A stretch of DNA of 13,490 nucleotides from Euperipatoides rowelli (lineage: Eukaryota > Onychophora > Udeonychophora > Euonychophora > Peripatopsidae), in assembly GCA_003024985.2 (NCBI GenBank), contig PXIH01S0001454.1; one strand, given 5' to 3'. Both the position numbers and the translations under genes were made by a program. This document shows, one piece after another, positions 7,365-13,490 of the stretch. Numbering within the stretch: position 1 is the stretch's first letter; every line of letters begins with the position of its first letter. The notes beneath the pieces were generated by a model. That model searched no databases. It saw nothing but the letters and a program-made list of their open reading frames with translations, and had not been told where the DNA came from.

Positions 7365-8545
7365 CCCCAACTAAACTACAAACACGCACAAGAATTCCGC
7401 TTTTACTTCACACCATGATGGCATCTTCCTCCCTGTTTTCCCATTAATGGCAGGAAGGGCCTCATGATCTAAATTGGAAAAAAAAAAAAGTGTAACAAAA
7501 TTTTTTTTTTGTTTTTTAGATTGATTTCATATTTTAATAAACATAAAATATTGTTGTTTACTAAAAAAATAGGTTCTTTCAAAATAAATGAAAACAAGAA
7601 AGATTGATAATTTATAACTTGTTATTTTCATTATTCTTGTTTATTTTTAATTTATTTTTAAAATTATAACAGCTTATAAAAGAAGTAGAATTCAAGTTTA
7701 CCATTTCAAACAATAATAATTATGATGCGTTTTAAAAACTTTATACAATCGACAAAAATATATCAAAAGTTTAGTTTAGATGTATAAAGTTAATTAAAGT
7801 AGAATGAAGTTAAAATATTAGGGAAGATAGTAGTGTAAAAGAGTTGTGAGATTTAAAGTGAAGGCATGGTGCAAGAGAACAATGCCATTTGGAACAACCA
7901 TAGGACTTCAAGAAGACAGAAAAATCAGGGAAGTTTCAATTTATATTAAAATTAATAATTCTTAATATAGGCTAATTTAATTAGTAACGATTCTAAGTCT
8001 ATTATCTCTTATGTCTAATATAATTATCGTAAAAAGACAAATAAACAAACAGGCAGACACTTTTCATCCAAAACAAGATCAAAATAAACAGTGGAAAACA
8101 CAAAATTCTCACTTTTGAAATCCGCAGACAATCAAAACTTTCAACAGGGGTAAATTCAAAAACATTTACTAGCTATATAGTAAAAGGATTTATTCGCATT
8201 TTGATAGCATTAACATCATTTTTCATGAACTACCTATCAAAAAAACATTAACATATGTCAAAATACATTTAATTTGTAAAAAATTAGCAACTTACCTCCG
8301 AACATGCTACTGTACACTAGGATTTGTCCTCTTAGATGCTACAATAAGCAACAAACAATGGTTTGTCTACTAGCAGGCAGTATCAAACGCTCCTTTTGTT
8401 CTGTGCGGATTCATTACAGAATAAAAAAAAACGAATTTGAAGGAAATAACACGATCGATCTCAAACATTTTAACAGCAAAAAAAAAAAAAATAACAAAAC
8501 AAACACAAAAAGACAGTTTTGTGCATCTGTTTATTAAAAAGAAAA
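7365..8545. other. AT-rich spacer between the two Ty3 elements
   Basis: The region has homopolymer runs and imperfect AT-rich hairpins (for example around 7580-7660), with no supported gene. I looked for a 5' LTR of element 2 here by comparing it with 12478-12700 and saw no convincing match, so element 2 seems truncated or rearranged at its 5' side. The short opposing frames near 8304-8603 have no recognisable content. A possible exon on the minus strand at 8296-8338 is listed separately. Confidence 0.5.
8296..8338 (-). other. Possible short host exon (splice sites on both sides)
   Basis: On the minus strand a T-rich tract ending TTATTGTAG precedes 8338, and the sequence after 8296 is GTAAGTTGC, with the last exon bases GGAG. 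These fit consensus acceptor and donor sites around a 43-bp segment that is open in one frame (ending SSMFG). No branch point or neighbouring exon could be confirmed, and such sites arise by chance in AT-rich DNA. Treat this as a weak candidate. Confidence 0.15.
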
Positions 8546-9310
8546 ATGAGCCTGCCAATATTTCCAACATTTGATTATTCGGAGAATGTACAAAATGTGG
8601 CACAAAGATGGACGAGATGGCTCAGCAAATTTGAAACAATGCTGGCTGCTATGGATATTTCTGACCCAAAATGAAAAAGGGCACTCTTAAAATACTATGC
8701 AGGAGACGAAGTGTTAGATATTTTAGACACGTTGCCTGATACTGGTGATGATTACGATTCAGCCATGGAAGTTCTAAACGAATACTTTGATAGCCAACAC
8801 AATGTGAGTTACGAGATTTTCCAATTTAAAAAAAANCTAACAGCAACATCACGAAAATTTGGATCAATTTGTAACCAAATTAAAAAGCCTAGCATTAACA
8901 TGTAGTTTTTCAGATCCAGACATAGAAATAAGAAACCAAATTATTTTAGCTGGAAAATCCAACAAATTGCGCAGATTTTCCAAACAACCAAACGCTCTTC
9001 TAAAAGACATTTTAAAACAAGGCAGAGCCTACAAAACCACAGATAGACACATAGCAGAATTAGAAGCTTCATCAAAAGCCAATATAAACTCGATCCAAAG
9101 CCACAACACAAAGCAAGCAACATATAAACACAAAGAAAAGTTCAAAAAGAATAGCGAACATTCACAACATGAAGCAAAGTCCTGTAAATTTTGCGGAGAA
9201 GACTGGCACCATAAGGACCTCAAATACTGTAAAGCACATGGAAAAAATGCAGTTTTTGTAACAAACTCAAGTACTCAACCATATAGCAAGAGTATGCATT
9301 GCCAGAACAA
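8546..9310 (+). pseudogene. gag of element 2, broken
   Basis: The ATG at 8546 opens MSLPIFPTFDYSENV. An in-frame TGA at 8672-8674 interrupts it, and the same frame continues with ALLKYYAGDEVLDILDTLPD and YEIFQFKK. At the A-run with the N at 8836 the frame shifts, and 8840-9245 gives DQFVTKLKSLALTC, NKLRRFSKQPNALLKDIL and QGRAYKTTDRHIAELEAS, the capsid signature of this gypsy family. A first zinc knuckle is CKFCGEDWHHKDLKYC near 9181-9228. A second one begins CSFCNKL at 9248 in yet another frame after a shift near 9245. Gag would form the particle and bind RNA; this copy would be truncated at 41 codons. Confidence 0.92.
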
Positions 9311-9479
9311 AAATTAAAAATACAAAGCAACCGAACAAACATAGCTACAAAACATATTCTAAAGCAGAAAACACAAACGCTCTTGCAGCATGACAACTCA
9401 GATGATAGTTCGACTAGCTATATCTTGTCTACATTTGCTTTAAACTCAACAATGTCAAAGCATGAAAATGTTAAAATTA

Positions 9480-9665
9480 ACCTTCAACAACATAAAAGTA
9501 AAGTTCATTATTGATACTGGAGCTACAGTAAATGTGATAAACAAATAAGAACTAGCAAAATTAAGCAAAAGCATCAGACTAACAAAATCCTCAACACGTC
9601 TATTTGCTTATGGCTCCAAAACACCTCTGAAGCCAGAGAAACAGAGCACATTACCTTCAGTGTGA
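9480..9665 (+). pseudogene. Retropepsin protease domain of element 2, broken
   Basis: After a frame change near 9480 the sequence reads VKFIIDTGATVNVINK, with the catalytic D-T-G-A at 9513-9524. A TAA stop follows at 9546-9548. The same frame continues through LTKSSTRLFAYGSKTPLKP, a typical segment of this protease family, to a second stop at 9663-9665. Beyond it GPSLIGKTTAMELGV (from 9675) is the C-terminal protease motif. The preceding stretch 9299-9514, in a different frame, is the Gag-protease linker. The active site itself is intact, but two stops rule out a full domain. Confidence 0.9.
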
Positions 9666-9819
9666 CATGATATAGGGCCATCTCTAATAGGAAAAACAAC
9701 AGCAATGGAACTAGGTGTAATAAACTATAAATTCAACAAATGAAAACACAAGCAAAATCTCTGACATTATTAACAAACATATAAACCTATTCAGAGGACT
9801 GTGAAAAATAAAATCAGCA

Positions 9820-10640
9820 AAAGTAATACTGCAAATAGACAACTCTATAAAACCCTCAATCCAGAAACTAAGGCGTATACCCTTCCATTTGAGAAAAAAG
9901 GTAGAGAATGAAGTGGAAGATCTCATGAAACAGGACATAATTGAAGCAGTGCCATCAAACACACCGACACTTTTGATACCCCCCATAGTGCCTGTACCCA
10001 AAAAGCATGAACCTAATAAAGTCAGAATATGCATAGACATGAAGAAAGCAAACAAGGCAATTCTATGTGAAAAATTAATAATGTCCACTATAGTGGAAGT
10101 AACATACCAACTAAACGGTGCCAAGCACTTCTCGAAACTAGATTTGAACAAAGGGTATCATCAGATAGAATTGGATGAATCATCGAAACACATAAACACT
10201 TATCACTCACAAGGGTCTCTTCAGATACAAATGCCTACACTTTGGAGTAAATACTGCAGCTGACATATTTCAACATAAAATAATGAAAATCATAATAGGT
10301 ATACCCAACGCCTTAAATGTCAGCGACGACATTCTTGTTTTTGGCAAAACTCAAAAAGAATATGACTCCACATTGGAAAAAGTCATATACAGACTGGGGA
10401 CAGCTGGAGTAACACTAAACAATGAAAAATGCTCCTTTGACAAAATAACTATAAAATTCTTTAGAAATATTTTCACAGGAGATGGAATCTCCAGATCCAA
10501 ACAAGACCAGTTCAATTGCCAAAATGGAAGAGCCCAGAAACCCAACAGAAGTTAGATGCCTACTGGGCACAATAAAATTTTGTGCAAAGCATATCCCAAT
10601 TTAGCAATCATAGCTAAACCTTTGAGAACACTAACAATGC
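9820..10640 (+). pseudogene. Reverse transcriptase domain of element 2, broken
   Basis: The first frame (about 9820-10200) has QKLRRIPFHLRKKVENEVED, VPVPKKHEPNKVRICIDM and HFSKLDLNKGYHQIEL, with the first catalytic Asp present. Near 10200 the frame shifts and continues THKGLFRYK, FGVNTAADIFQHKI and NVSDDILVFGKTQKEYDS, with the catalytic Asp pair intact at about 10324-10329. Another shift near 10488 leads to PTEVRCLLGTIKFCAKH, and a further one near 10590 to PNLAIIAKPLRTL, the connection region before RNase H. All catalytic residues remain, which suggests a fairly young copy, but three shifts break the enzyme. Confidence 0.94.
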
Positions 10641-11413
10641 ATAAGACAAAATGGGATTGGAAAAATGAGCACCAGGAAGCCTTCATGAAACTAAAACAGC
10701 GAATAACAAAAGCAACACATTTGGCATATTTTGACCAAAACCGAGATGCAGAAATATGGACAGATGCCGGACCAGAAGGTTTGGGAGCAAGCTTGATCCA
10801 ATGCAGCAAGGATAAAACACCCTATGCCATAGCATTTGCCAGCCATGCCCTCTCGGATACCGAACAGAGGTACTCCCAAATAGAGAAAGAAGCATTAGCA
10901 TTAACATGGGCAACAAAACGTTTTCACCTGTATGTTTACGGAAACAAATTCAAGATAATGACAGATCATAAACCACTACTGCAGTTTTTCAACAATTCCA
11001 ACATAGCCTTATCATCAAGATTGGAGCGCTGGAAGATAAAACTAATGCCCTATGACTATGACATAGAATTCAGACCAGGAAAAACAAACCCGGCAGATTA
11101 TTTATCTCGTCACCCAGTCGCCCATGATGGAAAAAAAACAACATCCACCAAAGCGGCAGAAATTTACATAAACTTCATAGCAAATGAAACAGTGCCAAAG
11201 CACATAAGAATTCAGGAAATACAAGAGAAAACTAAATCAGATAAAATTCTAAACAGAGTAATAAAAAACCTATACTCAAACATATGGATCTATAATGACC
11301 TTAATCAAGAAGACAACCTGAAAATAAAAATATTTTCCAAAATGAAACATGAACTAGCTACAACACCAGAAATGAATATTTTACTGAGAGGCACAAGAAT
11401 TGTCATGCCATGA
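10641..11413 (+). pseudogene. RNase H domain and integrase linker of element 2
   Basis: This is the longest uninterrupted frame in the window (about 10590-11413). It shows KWDWKNEHQEAFMKLKQ, then the RNase H core: EIWTDAGPEGLGA (catalytic Asp), FASHALSDTEQRYSQIEKEA (catalytic Glu), KIMTDHKPLL (Asp) and FRPGKTNPADYLSRHP (last Asp and the domain end). The rest is the linker to integrase, ending ILLRGTRIVMP. A TGA at 11411-11413 then stops the frame; the integrase continues in the same frame beyond it. The domain would remove RNA from the RNA-DNA hybrid in reverse transcription. It looks intact in isolation. Confidence 0.94.
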
Positions 11414-12221
11414 ACACTTCAAGACAGAGTCATAAAAACAGTGCATAGTGGTCATNAGGGTATATCAAGAACCAAGGACTTACTAAGAAAGAAAGTATGG
11501 TTCACAGGGATCGACAAAATAGTCGAGAAGGAGATAGAACATTGCATACCATGCAGAGCAAGCTCCAACAACCCTGGCCAATATTTTCCAACACTGTCAG
11601 AGCTACTCAATGGACCATGGAAAGATCTCAACATGGACCACAAGGGAGCCCTACCATCTAGTTGTCATAGACANATATAGCAAGTTCCTTTTGGTAGAAT
11701 GAGTAAAATCCACAACATCAAAAGAAAGCATCATGAAACTTGATTCAATATTTGTGACATTTGGCATACCTGACAAGATCACAACAGACAACGGGTCGCC
11801 CTTCAATAGCCTCCCATTCAAAAGCTTTGTGAAGGCACTAATTAAAAATCACCACAGGATAATTCCTATATGGCCCCAAGCACTCATACCGGATGCAACC
11901 CAAATAAAAGACCCTACCGACAGAGAAGCAGTTTCACAAAAGACAGAGGAATCCAAGAAAAAATGCTCTGACTCCTTCAGAAACAAAAAGACTCAAAACC
12001 AACCAAACCCAAAAGTAGGTGACACAGTAATAATAAAACAACAACAAAGAAACAAGCTGGACCAGCCTTTCAACATAACACCATATCAAGTCCAAAAGGC
12101 AAAAGGACCTGTGGTAAAAGCGTTAAAGGATAATCACAGCATCACCAGGCACATAAGATTATCCCGAGAAAAGAAAACTATAACGCAACTGATCCAGAAG
12201 CTAAAACTCAGATTAGACTGA
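11414..12221 (+). pseudogene. Integrase domain of element 2, catalytic Glu deleted
   Basis: The zinc-binding HHCC part is visible: VHSGH (with an N at 11456), DLLRKKVWFTGIDKIVEKEI and HCIPC. The core has the first Asp in DLNMDHKGA (codon 11636-11638). A frameshift lies between about 11645 and 11658, and a TGA at 11700-11702 stands where the family has Trp. The second Asp is in TTDNGSPF (codon 11787-11789). At about 11880 the frame passes directly from PIWPQA to LIPDATQIKD, skipping the stretch that normally holds the catalytic Glu and the following helices, an estimated 230-250 bp. The C-terminal part (PKVGDTVIIKQQQ, ITRHIRLSRE) follows in frame and ends at the stop 12219-12221. Confidence 0.92.
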
Positions 12222-12464
12222 GAGTAACAAGATCCACAAGTCAAAAAGGGAAAACCAATTGCAACCACAATTCCATGTAGAAAATTCTCAGAGCAACCAC
12301 AGTACGACAATGCCAGCTCAAGAAGCGAACTACAACCTCAGAAAGAATAGACCACAGACCAAGAGACTGATTCAGGAGATCTAGTGCAGGAACCTTCAAG
12401 GAAAGGGCCTGAGGAACATTATTTTTCTTTTCATTTTTGTTAAAGTATAAAACGTAGGAACTTT
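12222..12464 (+). other. 3' untranslated part of element 2
   Basis: Between the integrase stop and the polypurine tract is A-rich, non-coding sequence. It includes the first copy (12389-12441) of a 69-bp-period duplication whose second copy contains the polypurine tract and LTR start. I see no env-like frame. Confidence 0.6.
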
Positions 12465-12509
12465 AAAGGAAAGGGACTGTAGGACGTTTAGAGTCTTTTC
12501 ATTTTTGTT
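12389..12509 (+). repeat. Tandem duplication across the polypurine tract, period about 69 bp
   Basis: GGAACCTTCAAGGAAAGGG at 12389 and GGAACTTTAAAGGAAAGGG at 12458 start two related segments. Both end in CTTTTCATTTTTGTT (12427-12441 and 12495-12509). The middles differ (GCCTGAGGAACATT against ACTGTAGGACGTTT). The result is two GGAAAGGG tracts, each followed by a possible LTR start, although only the second has the TGT start. Confidence 0.75.
12465..12476 (+). promoter_or_regulatory. Polypurine tract of element 2
   Basis: AAAGGAAAGGGA stands two bases before TGTAGGACG at 12478, the likely start of the 3' LTR. A run of purines of this kind primes plus-strand DNA synthesis in LTR elements. A similar tract in the upstream copy lies at 12399-12407. 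Confidence 0.7.
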
Positions 12510-12591
12510 ATTTTCAGTTTTATTGCTAAAAGAAAAAAAAGAAAAACAGGGTAATATTATATCCTATCATAGCCTACTGGCGGTAGCACTC

Positions 12592-12598
12592 TATAAAA
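12592..12598 (+). promoter_or_regulatory. TATA box in the LTR of element 2
   Basis: TATAAAA within GCACTCTATAAAATG. It lies 53 bp before an AATAAA signal, the usual order in a short U3-R. It is also the middle of an imperfect palindrome, 12582-12616. Confidence 0.6.
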
Positions 12599-12644
12599 TG
12601 TATAGAGGGTGCTACCTGAGAGTTATCTTAGTTAGAGTGTAGAG

Positions 12645-12650
12645 AATAAA
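12645..12650 (+). terminator. Poly(A) signal in the LTR of element 2
   Basis: AATAAA in GTAGAGAATAAAGACTATGG, downstream of the TATA box and before the presumed U5. This would specify 3' processing of the element transcript. Confidence 0.6.
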
Positions 12651-12685
12651 GACTATGGCCGACACCAGCCAGTTGATCACCCACA

Positions 12686-13210
12686 TGTAAGTGTCTGTAT
12701 ACTTATTTTAAGTGTTATATGTAATGCTATATAATCTATCTTCCTTCCCCCATATTGTGCTTGACATGCCATAACACCAGCGATACAACAATGGTGAGGG
12801 CATTTTATTATTTAAATTTTCTTGCCCTTCTCTAGACAATACACCCTGATGCTGCCTACAGAAGGAAATAGCAGCAAAGGATTCTAGATAAAAATTGCCA
12901 TTATAGGCTATCAAGCGGAGCAGCCTATGAAGATTTAATAATAGTAAATAAATAAATTTATTAAATAAAATTCCAAATCTAAAAAATCCATATGTCTGAA
13001 TTTTTAATATGCATCATATTGGATTTTATAATTTCCAATTTTTTTGCTTAATCAAATTTATCTCTTAAATAAGCTTTGTACTAGCCTAGTATTTTATTTT
13101 AAACTTTAAGTAGTAACAACATTCTTATTCATTATAGCCTACCTTTAAAGTCCATTTTATGTATTTTATATAAAACGCTAATTAATATAAGTACATAGAA
13201 TAATTCTTAC
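12686..13210. other. AT-rich sequence, nothing recognised
   Basis: No gene or known element is supported. The short minus-strand frame near 12708-12914 has no recognisable motif. TAGGCTA / TAGCCTA strings recur here, as elsewhere in the window. Confidence 0.45.
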
Positions 13211-13490
13211 TTGTCATTTAAATTGTTGGAATCTATCAGTATAACCTATAATAATAAGTTTAAATACAGTATGAATGGTAGTGATATTTTTGAGATTGAA
13301 GAGACTAGGGATTTAGGTGTTATTATTCATGAATCTTGTAAGCCTAGTAAACAGTGTGTTGAAGCATGTAAGAAGGCAAATAGAATGTTAGGCATGTTAA
13401 AAAGAACTATTGAATGTAGAGATTCCGAGGTCATTTTACTTTTATATAAATCATTGGTAAGGCCACATTTGGAGTATTGTGTTCAATTGT
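13211..13490 (+). pseudogene. LINE reverse-transcriptase C-terminal fragment, cut by the window end
   Basis: The frame from 13211 is open to the window edge (93 codons). It shows NNKFKYSMNG, ETRDLGVIIHESCKPSKQC, ACKKANRMLGMLKRTI and LLLYKSLVRPHLEYCVQL, the conserved region C-terminal to the catalytic boxes in CR1/Jockey-type non-LTR retrotransposon RTs. The catalytic YADD box would lie upstream but is not found, so the copy is 5'-truncated, as is usual for LINEs. The first 20 codons match only loosely and may lie outside the element. The clade cannot be fixed from this piece. Confidence 0.88.

Larger units (their letters stand above)
8546..12685 (+). mobile_element. Ty3/gypsy LTR retrotransposon 2 (degenerate)
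   Basis: In order on the plus strand are Gag, a protease with a DTG site, RT, RNase H, integrase, a polypurine tract and a probable 3' LTR. The order is that of Ty3/gypsy, and the motifs (DTGATVNVI, LDLNKGYHQIEL, SDDILVFG, NPADYLSRHP) resemble Mag/SURL-like elements. It is a different lineage from element 1: Gag, the RT boxes and integrase all differ. No 5' LTR is visible, so the true left edge is unknown; I start at the Gag ATG. The copy has at least seven frameshifts or stops and an internal deletion in integrase. Three isolated N bases (8836, 11456, 11674) all fall inside it. Confidence 0.92.
12478..12685 (+). repeat. Probable 3' LTR of element 2
   Basis: The start TGTAGGACG follows the polypurine tract. 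Inside are a TATA box (12592), a hairpin around it, and an AATAAAG poly(A) signal (12645). The right end is a guess: ACA at 12683-12685 would give TGT...ACA termini and a length of about 208 bp, but the LTR could extend some 30 bp further. No 5' LTR is available for comparison. Confidence 0.55.

Noticed and set aside
7580-7660. Imperfect inverted repeats around AACAAG / CTTGTT
   Set aside because: The stems are AT-only low-complexity sequence with mismatches, expected by chance in such composition.
8300-8545. A 5' LTR for element 2 directly before its Gag
   Set aside because: Compared by eye with 12478-12720, only a few short AT-rich words match; there is no TATA box, AATAAA or TG...CA arrangement.
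8370-8603. Minus-strand frame with a run of Phe and Ile suggesting a membrane segment
   Set aside because: The Phe run comes from an A homopolymer read backwards, and the frame overlaps the start of Gag of element 2.
9711-10151. 146-codon minus-strand frame, hydrophobic, could pass for a membrane protein
   Set aside because: It is antisense to the RT of element 2 (RICIDM, HFSKLDLNKGYHQIEL). The hydrophobicity comes from the reverse complement of Lys- and Asn-rich codons.
6635-11702. Non-standard genetic code, because TGA appears at Cys (6637-6635) and Trp (11700-11702) positions
   Set aside because: Other in-frame stops are TAA or TGA at unrelated residues (9546, 8672, 11411), and frameshifts are frequent. 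Ordinary decay explains it.
12222-12464. An env-like or third gene after integrase of element 2
   Set aside because: The interval is short, stop-rich and A-rich, with no signal peptide or transmembrane segment.
1-13490. tRNA, rRNA or bacterial features (ribosome binding sites, operons, riboswitches)
   Set aside because: No cloverleaf or rRNA-like stretch was seen, and the eukaryotic retroelement content makes bacterial signals inapplicable.

Overview
This window looks like a piece of a metazoan nuclear genome made almost entirely of decayed mobile DNA. The evidence is two broken Ty3/gypsy LTR retrotransposons, a non-LTR (LINE) reverse-transcriptase fragment, a short inverted-repeat DNA transposon, a minisatellite and a satellite-like array, all in AT-rich sequence. 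I find no intact host gene. The element types suggest an invertebrate, perhaps aquatic (a crustacean or similar), but the sequence does not settle the taxon.

Layout. 1-740: AT-rich sequence with nothing recognisable. 741-1960: degenerate tandem repeats built on a GCCATCTTGGATTTTCTGG core and GGAAGT boxes, in two sub-arrays; the second has a period of about 133-146 bp. 1961-2489: unassigned. 2490-2852: a near-perfect 156-bp inverted repeat at the 3' end of the first retrotransposon. 2643-7364 (minus strand): Ty3/gypsy element 1, with an 80-bp candidate LTR, PBS, gag, protease, RT, RNase H and integrase, full of frameshifts and stops. Its RNase H region is split by an 806-bp DNA transposon (4075-4880) with 15-bp terminal inverted repeats and a 6-bp target duplication; that insert carries a 10-bp minisatellite. 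7365-8545: AT-rich spacer. 8546 to about 12685 (plus strand): Ty3/gypsy element 2, a different lineage from element 1, with gag through integrase, a polypurine tract and a probable 3' LTR, but no recognisable 5' LTR. 12686-13210: AT-rich spacer. 13211-13490: C-terminal RT fragment of a LINE that runs off the window.

How the parts relate. The two Ty3 elements lie head to head, 1.2 kb apart. Neither can make a complete Pol. Element 1 has altered protease and RT active-site residues and an insert in RNase H. Element 2 has an in-frame deletion that removes the third integrase catalytic residue, plus several frameshifts and stops. The nesting gives an order of events: element 1 inserted first, the 806-bp DNA element later. 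The most unusual structures are the palindromic terminus of element 1, the precisely dated nested insert, and the array carrying YY1-like and ETS-like core motifs. No new functional gene system is demonstrated.
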